DNA of 64,000 bases from Sipunculus nudus (Eukaryota; Annelida; Sipuncula; Golfingiida; Sipunculidae): positions 90,647,624 through 90,711,623 of the forward strand of contig CM049308.1 in NCBI GenBank assembly GCA_026874595.1. The letters run 5' to 3'. The notes beneath the pieces were generated by a model. That model did not search any database. It was given only the letters and a program-made list of their open reading frames with translations, and had not been told where the DNA came from. The translations under genes and the position numbers were made by a program. Below are positions 12,576 through 25,789 of this stretch, piece by piece; position 1 is the first letter of the stretch; each line of letters begins with the position of its first letter.

Positions 12576-14190
12576 TAACAAGTGACCCGTGGGTCATGAC
12601 GCTCAGCCGACAATATGTCCTTGCACAGGCAACTAATTACGATAATGTACGTGGCATCATTTTTTTTTATGTATATTAGCTTAAATTCATCAAGACCCAT
12701 ACGCACAACAAATTTGATGACAATCCAACCAGCTTTTCCTGAGGAATCTGGCAATTTGTGTGTATTTTGCATTAGTTCTGGGGTGCTCAAACATACCCCA
12801 AAACCCTATGAATATAGGTCACAATGACCGAATTTCAGGTTTCTGGGGAGAACTTTTGAGGAACTCTCAGGATATCAAGTTAGAAGATTCTGGGCCCAAT
12901 GGTTTGATTTGTGCCCTACTTTGGTTTAAAATTTCAGTTATTCAGAGGGGTGCTTATAAGCTCAGAAATTATGGGCAACAGAGACCTAATTTCACGTTTC
13001 CTAGGAGACTCTTCATGGACCTCCTTGGATTTTAAGTTAGAAGATTTCAGGTCCAATGGTTATGATGTGTGCCCTGCTTGGTATCAAATCATTAAATTAT
13101 GCTGGGGGGGGGGGGGGGGTGTTATTAGCCCCATAGCTCGGAGAATATGGGTAAAAGAGACCTAATTTCAAGTTTCCAAGGATATGTTTCACAGACTTCT
13201 TGGACTAATGGTAACAATTTGTGCCTTGTTAACGAACCACCACTTCTGTAAAGGTCTCAAAAATTGAGAAAAAAGGGTTAAACTTTTTAAAAAATCCAGG
13301 TAGCGCCACCAGTCTGCAGGATCTTATGAAAGAATCAATGATCAATATGCATACAGATAATCATGGTGATAAATGCATTAGTTGTTTAGATAATGGAGCT
13401 TTATATCACATTTTCCATTATTCTGGGGGGTATTTCTGAGCCCCATAGCTTGGAGAATATGGGAAACAGAGACCTAACTTCAGGTTTCCAAGGAGACTTT
13501 TCATGGGCCTCTCTGCATGTCAAGAGATAAGATTCTAGGTCCAGTCGTCACGATTTGTGCCCTGTTAACAGATGACCGCATCTTTTAAGGTTAAACAAAA
13601 AAAACAGAGAAAAATAATCGTAAAAAATACAGGTGGCACCACCAGACTGCAGAAACTGATGAAACATTTCATAATCAATATATATGCAAAGAATCATGGT
13701 GATCAATGCATAAGTTGTTCAGATACTTGAGCTTTTGTATCAAATTTTCCATTATTCTGGGGGGTATTTCGGAGCCCCATAGCTCAGAGTTTATGAGTAA
13801 CAGAGACCTAATTTCAGGTTTCCACGGAGACTTTTCATGAGCCTCCCTGCATGTCAAGAGAGAAGATCATAGGTCCAGTTGTTACGATTTGTGCCCTGTT
13901 AACAGATGACCGCATCTCAAGGTCTCAAAAACAGAGAAAAAAATTCGTAAAAATAAAAAACAATACAGGTGGCGCCACCAGTCTGCAGAAACTGATGAAA
14001 CATTCCATGACCAATATCCAAGCAAATAATCATGGTTATCAATGCATTATTTGTTCAGATACTGGAGCTTTTGTATCAAATTTTCTATAATTCTGGGGGG
14101 TACTTCAGAGCCCCATAGCTCGAAGAATATGGGTAACAGAGACCTAATTTTAGGTTTCCAAGTAGACCCTTCAATTCGTAAAAATAAAAA
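12576..14190. repeat. ~335-bp tandem repeat array, copy A
   Basis: The array opens with a palindromic leader (TGACCCGTGGGTCA near 12583). About four units then repeat the order CAGAGACCTAATTTCAGGTTTC, GATTTGTGCCCTGTTAACAG, GGTGGCGCCACCAGTCTGCAG and GTTGTTCAGATACT. The palindromic cores lie at about 13300, 13632 and 13967. A G tract inside the unit (ATTCTGGGGGG) varies from 6 to about 16 G. A second array with the same leader lies in GSS intron 7. Confidence 0.85.
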
Positions 14191-14580
14191 CAAGGGACCC
14201 ATGGGTCACTGTGCTCAGCTGAAGTTGACATTGAAGGTAAAATCTAAAATAATATCAAATGGTAATAAAATGTCAGAGGAAGAGGTAATATAAGCCATTG
14301 TTTGTTTTATATGATTGGTTTATATTGATGTGCAAGAAATTGTGGCAAATAATATTTTGTGACCTGACCATGTGTTTCCTAATGTTGAAACTGAAGCATG
14401 TGAGCAGTTTGTGAACAAATGATCTGTACCATTACCATGATCATTAGTTGGCTTTTTGATTAACTGTTAACATTTCAGTGGTTTACATATTTGTTCAATT
14501 GAATCTATTTTTGATAATATATATTATTATATATATGTATTTTTTTTTATTTTATGAAATGTATACAGTTGAAATATAAC
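14190..14580. repeat. Dispersed repeat R1, copy 2
   Basis: Starts with GGGACCCATGGGTCACTGTG and CTCAGCTGAAG, and is closely similar to 19925-20320 through CCTGACCATGTGTTTCCTAA and the TATATATTATTA end. It abuts the ~335-bp array directly. Confidence 0.75.
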
Positions 14581-15114
14581 TAATGTCCACAGTCCACCGA
14601 TGAAAGGACTTGGTGGTGGCGGGATGGGGTGGGGGATTGGAATGGTGGGTGTAACAATATATCTGTATTATCATAGTGTATATACATAGGATTTTCACTT
14701 AATTCAACAATGCTTACAGGATAAAAGAGTTCATTCGAAATAACTCAATACTTAAAAAAGGACAGACAGACTGGTAGACAAACAAGGCTGATAATTTATG
14801 AAGTTTCAATTATTTCCTAAATTTTTATTATACAAATTTTAAAAAAAAGTTTTATATCTGCAATAATACACAACTGAATATATAATTTGCTTTCAAATTT
14901 CAGACTTAAATAGCTTAATTCCAAACACAATCAGCATATGAAAGTTATTTCAATAGTGCTTATAGGAAAAATTTCATAATTAATATATATTTAATGATAA
15001 CAGAGAGATGATGGACAGAGCTGATCACATTATGTTCCATTCTCATAAGGCAGGAATATGTTTCAATAAGATCTTAATTTTTTCTAATCCTATTATTTTT
15101 TAAATTAAATAAAT
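14581..15114. other. AT-rich DNA, nothing recognised
   Basis: No open frame, known element end or tandem repeat was identified. There is a short GACAGACAGACTGG run near 14761 of the type that precedes dispersed-element ends elsewhere. Confidence 0.4.
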
Positions 15115-16040
15115 TTTACACATTTGCAATAAAACTAATGTTCCAGTGCACAGGAATCAATGGCAGCAGGGGGGGGGGGGGGGAGATGATGGGATTAACA
15201 ACACTTCTGCATACACATACAGGGCAAACAAAGCCTGATCTCCAATTCTGCTGAGGCAGGAAATAATTAACAAATGTTTGTACTAGATCCTCATTTTTTA
15301 TCACATCAATTTTTTTATTATAAGTTTATATTTTTTAGACATTTCCAATATGACATATATATCTGAATATAAAAGTTGATTCATAATTCTAAGCATCATC
15401 ATAAGTCTCAATCTTGTCAGACAATACTACATCATGCATACAAATGTTTATCTATTTTGACCACAAAAACAAATTTGCAAAACAATAAATATCTAAATAT
15501 AATACTTGATTCAGATTTTACAATTTTAAATTGTGCCATTATTTATGTATAATTTGCTTAATTTGGGTTTAATTATATTTGTTAAAATCATTTAAAAGAA
15601 AATTGTTTCCTTAAAAATGCTACATTAACACAACATGGCATCTTCTGGATTACACCTCGAATTACCTTTTCAAGGAAAGTTTTTGTATATTGGAGTGGAA
15701 ACAATAACAATTACTGCATAACACTTGGTGGGTCGGGTTTGCTGTGGGGGGGGGGGGGATAGGGGTGTTGATATGAGAATAACTGTACACCTGTCACAGC
15801 AGGGGATCTCCCCCAGTGACTGTAACAAATCAGAAACCCTTGCATAGCTGACTTCCAGTGACCTGGAGTGGGACCCTGCATCTTGATAAAGCAACTGACT
15901 ACAATAGAGACTCAAGAAAAAAATCAATAACTTGCTAAATTTTCAAGCTTTTATTTTCAAATTTCAGATTTAAACAAATAAAATACTTATGTTTACATGC
16001 TGTGAAATATAAATCAATAGTACTTACAGGAAAAAAACGT
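15115..16040. repeat. Duplicated block, copy 1
   Basis: Shares long stretches with 22915-23810, including GCCTGATCTCCAATTCTGCT, GCATAACACTTGGTGGGT, a G run of variable length, and TCCCCCAGTGACTGTAACAA. The similarity appears high, with scattered differences and G-run length changes. The open frames in it (for example 15670-15927 minus) are mirrored in copy 2 and show no known domain. Confidence 0.75.
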
Positions 16041-17335
16041 GCCATGGTCAAAGTTGGGCAAAATTTAAGGTACTGATTTTATTTTTATGCTAATACTTTT
16101 AAAAATTTGAAAGATTTTGATCTAATTTTTGGGTAAACAGTTTGATTTTGATTAATTAAAGTTATATTACTGGAAAAAAAGTCCTTAGTTCTAACATGTT
16201 TTGTGTTAGGTGATCAAATATATTTCCTGATTTTTTACAAAATGCATTATGTTTGAGCCAAAAACTTTTTTAAATTATATAATACAGATCTTATTTCTGG
16301 CGTGTACATAGGAACAATATAGAGGAATATTTATGGTAAATATGAGGAAAAACAGATGAGTGGTTTTGATATTAGGCAGTCCTGAAAAGTGAAAATAGAT
16401 TTTTAATAAAAAATTGAGGTTTTTCCTTAATTTCTCAAAGGAACAAAGTCGCAAAGACCCAGTTTTTGGCTTGGAAGGAGATCTTGGGGACATCTAACAA
16501 TACGCTAATAGCCTAAGGAGCATAGAGAGTTGCACTGAATGACCTACAGTGACCAAAGTGGACTGCTTGACAATGTAAGGGAATTCAACAAGAGCCTCCA
16601 AAAAATTCAATAACTAGCCTAATTTTGCAGCTTTTATTCTCAAATTTCAGATTATAACAGATTAAATCCTTATGTGTACATGCTGTGAAAATTAAATCCA
16701 CAGTACTTACAGAAAAAAAAAAACGTGCCGTGGCCAAAGTTGGGCAAAATTTAAGGTACCAATTTTTTATTTTTGCTAATATTTAAAAAAATTTAAATTA
16801 TTTTGATCTAATTTTGGGTATACAATTTAATTTTGATTAATTAAAGTTATATTACTGGAAAAAAAGTCCTTAGTTTTAACATGTTTAGTGTTAAGTGATC
16901 AAATCTCTTTCCTGATTTTTACAAAATGCATTATGTTTGAGCCCATAACTTTTTTAAATTATATAATACAGACCTAATTTCTGGCAAGTACATAGGAACT
17001 ATACAGAGGAATATTTATGGCTAATATGAGGAAAAACAGATGAGTGGTTTTGATATTAGGTGGTCCTGAAGTGTGAAAATAGGTTTTTAATAAACAAATT
17101 GAGGTTTTTCCTTAATTTCTCAAAGGAACGAAGTCGCAAAGACCCAGTTTTTGGCTTGGTAGGAGATCTTGGGGACATTCAACATTATGCCTAATTTTGG
17201 ATTCCTAGGTCTTACGGTTTCAAAACGTGCCACATCTACGGACGGACGGACGGTCGGACGGACGGTCAGAGAGACGGACGACGGACAATGGACCACGACT
17301 ATAGCACAGATGACTTATAGTCAACTGAGCTAAAA
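16040..17335. repeat. Dispersed repeat R2, two tandem copies
   Basis: Copies at about 16040-16510 and 16720-17335 share TTGGGCAAAATTTAAGGTAC, GTTATATTACTGGAAAAAAA and CAAAGACCCAGTTTTTGGCT. The second ends in a GGACGGACGG run plus the conserved terminus (CAACTGAGCTAAAAA). Further copies are partial at 18930-19262 and complete at 23810-24398. Confidence 0.75.
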
Positions 17336-17675
17336 AAACAGGTAGCGCCACCAGTCTGCAGAAACTGATGAAACACTCCATGATCAATATATATGCAAAG
17401 AATCATGGTGATCAATGCATTAGTTGTTCAGATACTTGAGCTTTTGTATCAAATTTTCCATTATTCTGCGGGGGGGGGTTACTTCGGAGCCCCATAGCTC
17501 GAAGAATATTCCAGGTTTTCAAGGAGATTTTTCATGGACCTCCCTGCAGGTAAAAGTAAGATTCCAGGTCCAGCGGTTACGATTTGTGCCCTGTTAACGG
17601 ACAGACGGCCGGACGGACGACGGACAAAGGGTGATCGCTATAGCTCAGATGACCTACAGTCAGCTGAGTTAAAAA
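17336..17675. repeat. Single unit of the ~335-bp family with its 3' terminus
   Basis: GGTAGCGCCACCAGTCTGCAG is followed by the rest of the unit and then GACGGACGACGGACAAAGG and the hairpin end GTCAGCTGAGTTAAAA. This shows how one unit joins directly to the common terminus. Confidence 0.7.
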
Positions 17676-17689
17676 TGGAGGAGGTTACC

Positions 17690-18930
17690 TATACAAAAAA
17701 AAAATTAAAAAAAGTTAAACCAATCCGGAGATGCGAGTTATTTTAACACACGATATACAAACTGATGGACGCTGTGCAAATTTATTGCAGATGGCGCCAC
17801 CAGTTTATTGTATGATATAAAGGCCTACACTGGTGCAAAATTTCAGCCTGATTGGTCAAACAAGTCCGAAGATATGCAGTTTTATGCGTAAACACAAAAG
17901 TACAGATGGACGCACTGGTGACAGGAAAGGTCAGAGGTCAACACAAAATAGTTAGGCCCCAGTTCACGTGACCCCATAATTGGTTCAAGTTTCGGAGAAA
18001 CCGGTCCAGTGGAGTTCTCCGGAAACGAACGCGGCGGCGCGGAACCTGGTCAAAAACATAGTATCCACAAAACTTTGTTTTGATGGAGAGTTTTGATGGA
18101 GAGGAGAAACGGAAAATCACACAAAGGGGCGTCCGGAGGGGAGGGGGATAACAAATATTTAAAAATAATAATTATGCAAGTAATACGCAAATATTGCGAA
18201 TAAAAGTGGTTGGAATCTCTTCAGACAAACCCGGTGCAAATGTATGTTGAAAATCACGGCGATTCGTTCGGTGGTATCAGAAGAGATACGGAAAATCACA
18301 CAAATGGGGTTACCCTATTAATATTAGGATGTTCGATCAATAACAATTATTGCAATACACTTGGTGGTGGTGGTTATAGAGCTATCCAAGGGCTACATTT
18401 GTGTAAAAATTCTTTCCTGATTGATCAAACGGTTCCAGAGATATGAGCTTGGATGTCTACAGAGTAAACGTGAATGTAGGTGGCGCCACCTGTCATAAAA
18501 TCAAGAAAGCTATCTAGGATGTATACGTTTGCCGAATTTTAGGTGAATTAGTCAAACCACTGCAGAGATATGAGTGATTTTAACCCAAGGCAGATGAACA
18601 GATGGACACTGTGCAAACATGGTTGCAGGTGGCGCCACCTTTTCTTGTGTATGTTATAAAGCTATCCAAGGGCTACATTTGTACAAATTTTTTTTCCTGA
18701 TCGGTCAAACGGTTCCCGAGATATGTGGGTTTATATGTGGAAACAGACGCACAAACGGACGCTGGGGCGAGAGGAAAGGTCAGAGGTCAAGGCCACTTGG
18801 TTAGGCACCAGTTTACATGTGACCCGATAATTTGTGTAAGTTTCGGAAAAATCCGTACTGTAGTCTCAGAGGAGTTCTCCGGAAACGAACGCGGCGGCGG
18901 CGGAACCCGGTCAAAAACATACAATTAAGT
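17690..18930. repeat. GGTGGCGCCACC-core repeats with a conserved CGGCGG-rich end
   Basis: Units of about 110-150 bp carry the 12-bp palindrome, exact or nearly so, near 17788, 18479 and 18629. Two related distal segments (about 17925-18060 and 18775-18925) share GGTCAGAGGTCAA, AGTTTCGGA, TCTCCGGAAACGAACGCGGC and CGGTCAAAAACATA. The region at 50590-51480 has the same order of parts. Confidence 0.75.
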
Positions 18931-19262
18931 AACACTGACTTTATATCTGGCATGTACATAGAAACTATACAGGGGGATATTTCTGGTCAATATGAGTGGT
19001 TTTGATATAAGTCATTCCTGAATTGTAATAAAAGGTTTTTAATGGAAAATTTAGGTTTGTCTTTGATTTCACGAAGAAATGAAGTTGCAGTGACCCAGTT
19101 TTGGATTTGGTAGATCTTGGGGCATCTAACTTTATGCCGAATTAAAAATTTGTAGGTCTAATGGTGTGGAAATCTACCTGTCTTACATTTGGACGGAAAG
19201 ACGGAAGGATGGACAGACGGAAGGACAACGGACAGCAACTATAGCTCAGCTGATTTTGTTAC
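18930..19262. repeat. Dispersed repeat R2, partial copy
   Basis: Resembles the second half of the R2 copy at 16970-17300 (TCTGGCATGTACATAGAAAC, GAGTGGTTTTGATAT, GACCCAGTTTTGG) and ends in a GGACGGAAAGACGG-type run and a TAGCTCAGCTGA end. Confidence 0.65.
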
Positions 19263-19264
19263 GA

Positions 19265-19400
19265 AGATAAATTTTAAGGGGAAAATACTGGGCCGATCCG
19301 GGAATTGAACCCATGTCGGTGGCGCACATATCCGGTGTTCCAACCGCTTCTCTAGAAAAGCCACCTTCACTAGTGAGACAGTTTGCTTCACTAGTAAATG
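19265..19400 (-). mobile_element. tRNA-like SINE fragment
   Basis: Read on the minus strand there is an AGAAGCGGTTGGAACACCGG segment resembling a D arm/A box, then GGGTTCAATTCCCGGAT, which contains a B box and T-arm stem, ending TCGGCCC. No A-rich tail or target-site duplication was identified, so this is probably a tRNA-derived SINE head or a decayed tRNA pseudogene. Confidence 0.5.
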
Positions 19401-19661
19401 AGTCCGCTTTTATGTAACCCCGTAACAACTTATATTCAGCGAAGCAGAAAATAGTATCTTGACTTTGGGATACAATTAGCAAGTTGTTCTCGGATACTGC
19501 ATTTTTCTTATACCATTTTTAATTTTTGGATACTTGCAAATATTTATTGATTTCTTTGATATATTAAAAGCTTATAGATAATATTATCAAAATATTACAC
19601 AATGCAACATTTCAATGGAATTGGAACAAGTACCACTGAGATATTAGAAGTCAAAAAGCAG

Positions 19662-19664
<3 letters not shown>

Positions 19665-19719
<55 letters not shown>
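19665..19719. repeat. AT microsatellite
   Basis: An uninterrupted (AT)n tract of about 55 bp. Confidence 0.95.
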
Positions 19720-19721
<2 letters not shown>

Positions 19722-19924
19722 CATAGAAGGTGCATTCATGTCACCTGTAAAGCGTGGCATACATGATCAGAATCAACTTGCCCCAACTTAACAGGTTTCC
19801 TCAGGTTTTCTACAGTTTTTCCTGTTTTTCGACCCTGCAGACTGATGACGATTGGGGTGCATACACAAAAACTACCCGACTCAAATCAGCTGGATTGACG
19901 GCTGAGCCGGTACTTTCAAATCAA

Positions 19925-20320
19925 CAACAAGGGACCGTTGGGTCACTGTGCTCAGCTGAAGTTGACCTTGAAGGTAAAAATCAAAATAATATCAAATGGA
20001 GATAAAGTGTAAGAGGAAGAGGTAATAAAGGCCATGGTTGGTTTATATGATTGGTTTGTATTGATGAGCAAGAAATTTTTGCTAATAATATTTTGTGACC
20101 TGACCATGTGTTTCCTAATGTTGAAACTGAAGCATGTGAGCAGTTTGTGAACAAATGATCTGTACTAGTACCATGATCATTAGTTGGCTATTTGATTAAC
20201 TGTTGACATTTCAGTAGTTTACACATATGTTCAATTGAATCTATTTTTTATAATATATATTATTAAATATATGTATTTTTTATTTTATGAAATATAACTA
20301 ATGTCCCCCGTCCACAGATA
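19925..20320. repeat. Dispersed repeat R1, copy 3
   Basis: Starts AAGGGACCGTTGGGTCACTG and tracks copy 2 (14190-14580) closely as far as the TATTTTATGAAAT end. Confidence 0.75.
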
Positions 20321-20539
20321 AAAGGACTTGGGTGTTCATTCATAATTACTTAATATTTAAACAAGGCCTACAGGCCTAATGCGAATCTGTGCATAAGGAA
20401 ATACACCAGGTATAATGCTTCAATGCTTGACCATTACTTCTCATGTATATGATGCAAGTACTAAACATTTTGAATAAGAAACAATTACACAAGCATCACT
20501 GCTGAAATTCTGGCATGGGTGCACACAACACAAAAATGA

Positions 20540-20880
20540 TTGTAGCTGGCACCGCCAGTCTTGTATACAACAACGTTATCAGAGATATATACATATGCCC
20601 TATTTCAGACTCATATATTAAAACCCCTCCTGAAAATAAGCAGGAACACACACTGTAGGGGCACCACCAGTCTTGTATATGACAAAGCTATTCGATAAGT
20701 ATATATATGCCCAATTTCAGGCTGATATATCAAATTCCTCTCTAGAAATAAGCAGGCACATACACTGTGCAAAAGTCATTGTAGATGGCGACACCTGTCT
20801 TGTGAACGAGAAAGCCATCAAAGACACATAGACAGGTCAAAATATCAGGCCAATACATCAAACTCTACCTTGAGTCTTAT
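20540..20880. repeat. Degenerate ~120-bp units with a GGTGGCACCACC-like core
   Basis: Three units have cores near 20548 (GGCACCGCCAGTC), 20661 (GGGCACCACCAGTC) and 20785 (ATGGCGACACCTGTC), each followed by a TTGTATA(C/T)-type sequence and AAATAAGCAGG. Related units recur near 51690-51990. Confidence 0.65.
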
Positions 20881-20899
20881 GCATGGGGCTGACCAGGCT

Positions 20900-21270
20900 T
20901 AGGTGAGAAAGGCAGTTGCCCCGAGTGAACTGTGACAAATTTGCTGGCTCAGTCTTCTGCACTGAGTGAACTCATGACCTGCAGCTGGCTAGACTGAGTG
21001 AACTTTTGACCTGTACCTGGCTGCACTGAGTGAACTCTTGACCTGTTGCATAGTCTGACACAGTTGGCACTCTGCCAAAGCTATAAATAGATCTAGGCTG
21101 AACTTTGTTGCCAAATCTGATGCAGTATGCAGTCTGCCAATGCTATAACTAAAATGCAGCTACTGCATTGAGTAAACTCCTGACCCATACCTGGCTGCAC
21201 TGAATGAACTCTTGACTTGTTGCCTAATCTGATACAGTTGGCAGTTTGACAGAGCTATAAATAGATTACT
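20900..21270. repeat. Short tandem and interspersed repeats
   Basis: CTGAGTGAACTCTTGACCTG alternates with CTGGCTGCACTGAGTGAAC, and a longer unit GTTGGCA(C/G)T(C/T)TGCCAAAGCTAT recurs three times. The arrangement is irregular, with no coding content. Confidence 0.6.
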
Positions 21271-21289
21271 TTGTCAGTATGCTTATTTG

Positions 21290-22914
21290 GCCAAATGACT
21301 GTTCAAATTCACGTAACTCCACTAAAATTCATCAAATGCAAACCATATGAACAAACTTGAGAGGGCTTGCCTCTGGGATCATTTCTGTAAAATATTGAAC
21401 AATTTGGCTGGACCGTTTACATGAAAACTTTTAAAAGTTTTTCAGCTTTTTCCCTATAATATCTAAGTAAATGCAGGTAGTTAAAAAAATAAGCTGAATT
21501 CCACAAAATTTTATATGTGACAGATTATTGCATAAATCTGGGGCTGGTAGCTCCTGCTATTCCTGAGAAATTATGGGTTAATGTACAGATGACCAATGAC
21601 CCCCGTACAAAAAAAGGTCAATGCAGGTGGCACCACCAATACCTGAATTTCATATATGACTCATGTGACCAACACTGGCATAAAATTTGGTGATGATAGC
21701 TCCGGTCGTTTCTGAGACTGTCATTTTAGTGTGCTTTTTTGGACAGATGACTAAGTTCAACTTCCTGTAACTCGGCCAAAATTTACCGAACTTGAACCAT
21801 TCGAACAAACTTGGAAGAGATGGTATAAAAGATTGTTTCTGTGAAATATTCTATAATTTGGCTTGACAGTTTCGGAGAAGATTTTTTTAAGGTTTTTAGC
21901 CTTTTCTCTGAAAAATCTAAGAAAATGCAGAATTTTCAGATGGCTAATCTTTTGCATTAAATTTCATGATGCTAGCTCCAGTTGTTTTCAAAATAGTATG
22001 GGTTAACGTACAGACGACGGACACTGCCACATCATCACATTAGCTCACAGGATCGCTAAAAATTACTACAGATGCATACTGAATGCAAAATTATAATACA
22101 GATACATCTCACTGATGGCAAAATCTTGAATTAATTTGAGTATGGTTACCAATTATTTATAATCCATGTACAGCCGTCTTTATATACCCACAGAGAGCTG
22201 TATACCTGTGATTGGAAACATTGCCTGGCATAAGGAATATCTGAAATCATGAATCTACATTTTTCAAAAGCTTTTAAAAAAACATTTTTGTCAATATTAA
22301 CCATAGTTATCCTGAAATCCAAATGTCTATAGAGGCATGATGCAACGGATGCTGATAAACTGATGCCAGGCTAGATGTATCTGCTTCACACAGCTAACAT
22401 TTATGGTAAAATGACTCAATTCAATCTTTATAATTCAGCCATAATTCATTCTCTGGAACCATAATAGACAATTATTATAAGAACTATTCAGGGAATTATT
22501 CTTGAAAAATATTAAACAAATTGGCCTCAGTGGCATCAGTCAAAAATTGTTTTACAGGTTTATAACTCATATGGGAAAATACAGCAAAATTGCTAAGTTA
22601 AGCTTCCCATAACTCAGCCAAAAATCACTGAACAAAAACCATTTGAACAAATTTGAATTATCAACATCGAAGGATAATTAATGTGTGAGTTTTAAGAATT
22701 TGGCCCAGTGGTTTTTGAGAAGAAGATCTTTGTAGCCACTGAGCTAAAATCAGCTGTTACAGCATATGACTAAATTTAGCTTCCTATAACTCAGCCAAAA
22801 GTCACTGAACTGAGACCATTTGAACAAACCTCAGAAAGCACTACCCTAGGCTCATTTCTGTGCGATATTAAACAATTTGGCCATATGGTTTCAGAGAAGA
22901 AGTTTTGGTAGGAG
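21290..22914. repeat. Degenerate ~200-bp repeats
   Basis: About five loosely spaced copies (near 21300, 21745, 22410, 22600 and 22770) share CTT(C)CCTATAACTCAGCCAAAA, (A/G)ACCATTTGAACAAACTTG and AATTTGGC. No open frame of interest and no element ends were recognised. Confidence 0.5.
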
Positions 22915-23810
22915 ATGGTAGGATTAACAAAACTTCTGCATATACATACAGGGCAAACAAAGCCTGATCTCCAATTCTGCTGAGGCAGGAAAATAATGAA
23001 CAAATGTACGTATTAGATCATTTTTTTATCACATCAATTTTTTTATTATAAGTTTATAATTCTATACATTTCCAATATAACATATATATCTAGATATAAA
23101 AGTTGATTCATAATTCTAAATTGCATCATAATCAATCTCAATCTTGTTAGATAACACCACATCATGCATACAAATGTTAATTTATTTTTTACCACAAAAA
23201 ATATCTTTTGTATTTCCAAAACAATAAATATCTAAAAATAATACTTGAATCAGGCTTCACAATTTTAAATTGTGCCTTTATTTATCCATAATTTGCTTCA
23301 TATTTTATAAATTTAAGCACACTGATGGGTTTCATAATATTTGTTAAAATCATTTAAAAGAAAATTGATTTCTTAAAAATGCTTCATTAATGCTACAACT
23401 TTTTCAAGGAAAGTTTTTTGTATATTAGAGTGGAAACAGCATTAAAATTAAGGAGATACAGTGAAAACAATAACAATTACTGCATAACACTTGGTGGGTT
23501 GAGTTTATGGGTGGGGGGGGGGGGGGATTGGGGTGGTGATAAGAGAATAACTGTACACCTGTCACAGCAGGGGATCTCCCCCAGTGACTGTAACAAATCA
23601 CAAACCCTGGCATAGCTGAATTCCAGTGACCTGGAGTTGGACCCTACATCTGTACAAAGCAAAAACCTACAATAGAGCCTCAAGAAAAAAATCAATAACT
23701 AGCCTAATTTTCAAGCTTTTATATTCAAATTTCAGATTTAAACAAATTACATACTTTTGTTTAAATGCTGTGAAAATTAAATCAATAGTACTTACAGGAA
23801 AAAAACGTGA
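22915..23810. repeat. Duplicated block, copy 2
   Basis: Second copy of the block at 15115-16040, followed as there by an R2 copy, so the combined duplicated stretch is about 1.5 kb. Confidence 0.75.
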
Positions 23811-24400
23811 AATGGTCAAAGTTGGGCAAAATTTAAGGTACTGATTTTATTTTTATGCTAATAACTTAAAAAAATTTACAGAATTCAGATCTAATTTTGG
23901 GTAAACAATTGAATCTTAATTAAACAATGTTATATTCTTGAGAAAATAGTCTCTAGTTTCAAAATTTTCCATGTTAAGTAAGTAAATATTTTTCCTGTTT
24001 TTTTACAAAGTCCATTATGTTCAGGCCCATAATTTTAACAAATTACGCAATACTGACCTAATTTTGGTGTGTATATAGGAAATATATAGGAGATTACTTC
24101 TGGTAAATATTAAGAAAAACAGAGAAGTGGTTTTGATATTAGGCAGTCCTGAAGTGCAATAATAGATTTTTAATGGAAATTTGAGGTTTTTCCTAAATAT
24201 CTTGAAGGAACCAAGTCATATTGACCCAATTTTTGGTATGGTAGGGGATTGTGGAGACATCTAACAGTATGCCAAATTTTGGATTCGTAGGTCTAACGGT
24301 TTCAAAAAGTGCCAGTCTAACGGATGGACAGACGGATGGAGGACGGACAATGGACCATGATTATAGCTCAGATGACTGACAGTCAGCTGAGCTAAAAATG
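23811..24400. repeat. Dispersed repeat R2 copy with hairpin terminus
   Basis: Begins TTGGGCAAAATTTAAGGTAC, includes GTGGTTTTGATATTAGGCAG, and ends in a GGACAGACGG-type run and TAGCTCAGATGACTGACAGT followed by CAGCTGAGCTAAAAA. This is the cleanest example of the 3' terminus. Confidence 0.75.
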
Positions 24401-25665
24401 GAGACCAGCTAGAGTCATATGAAAGCAAAGTCATTGATACATTTTATTTTTTATATCAGTATACATGTATATATCTATATCTCTCCCTTTCAATTTTCCC
24501 CATCCCATAGCTGAATATAATTTTTGGACAATATACCTGAAGTCAAAACAATATTATTAATGTCCTGAGATATTATTATATACTCATATATGCATCCAAG
24601 AACATAAGCCATATTGATATTATGCTGCCATTTCAATATATATAAATTGTCTTTCTAGGATTTTGTATAGGTATAGGAGTATAGGATTTTGGCCCATAAA
24701 TTCATATGACGTGTTACTCGTGTGGACAGAGACATAGTTGCGATCGGTTGCTTACTGTGCTTCTGAATGATGCGACTCAACTGATGGGCAATTTTTTTCG
24801 GACACTGCCAGAAACCAAAATCTGATGAGGACTGGTGCCGACACTGGTTGACAATTGTTTTCACTCATACATACTGAGACACAACTCGACTGAACTAAAC
24901 AGTGTTTGAGGTGTTGAGTTTAGTCGGGTCTCAACATGTATGATGGATTTAACTCTTATTTACATGTGAAGCCTATATACTAGCTGGACATATACTATAT
25001 GACATGTACAGAATTTGAAAGATCAGATACACCGGATATGTTTGGAATTTAAAACAATGTTCTGCCACACATATTAAAAAAAATTGTTCTGTGGAATTGT
25101 CTTTTCTACTTTTCTTGGATCAAATAATTTGTTTTTGGTGAATGAAATGACCAAATCCTCAGTATCAATGCTGCCCAGAGCTGTTCTAGCCTTAAACCCC
25201 AGCAAGAACTCATTACTTATATTGTTATTAGTAATGATTAATTTTCATTCTTAAAGGTATCACTGTAAATGATAATGGATTAAAATTAATGTTTTGTCAT
25301 AAGCATCATACCAAGATTTGTCAAACGTTTTGCATCAACCCTGCAGGATGGCTTAATTTCTCACATTTTGTCTTGACTGGTAAATTCCCCCAAACAAAAA
25401 ATACAGCTTCATGTTCCATACTGTTGGTTCCTGGTGGTCTAAATACTTCAAGTATAAGGACTATTACAGGCTGTGAGACTGCAGTGCTGCTTTGCAGTGA
25501 TATCCACATGATCTGATTATCCTTCATTCTTAACATATTTAACACTGCTGAATGTTTGTCACATATTGGACCACAAGATATATGGTCTTCCTGTTCAACA
25601 CCAGTATTAAGGTAACCCTGCCATAGGTAAGAAATGCCTCGATATGTACTCCGATGTATTTATAT
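24401..25665. other. GSS 3' flank, no other gene recognised
   Basis: AT-rich sequence between the R2 repeat and the GSS stop codon, containing the GSS 3' UTR. No confident poly(A) hexamer could be assigned. An imperfect inverted repeat (CATACATACTGAGACAC... facing ...GTCTCAACATGTATG) lies at about 24865-24943. Open frames at 24655-24864 and 25289-25545 show no domain. Confidence 0.45.
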
Positions 25666-25789
25666 CTAGATGAGGTAAGGACTGTCTAGGGCTGAGTATC
25701 CAGTTGCGACCCCTCCCTCTTCTACACCAGCCACCTTGGTTCTTAAGATGAATCCCTCCTGCTTGTTGATGATAATGCTGTCTTCAGTG
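25666..25789 (-). CDS. GSS: GSS exon 12 (last)
   Basis: Encodes residues 453-492, from [18 protein letters not shown] through GGVATG to a C-terminal SPYLI and a TAG stop. It contains the conserved Arg of LRTK and the glycine/alanine-rich loop that closes over the substrate in the family; the human HADGG is VEEGG here. Acceptor TTTTTTCCAG. Confidence 0.95.
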
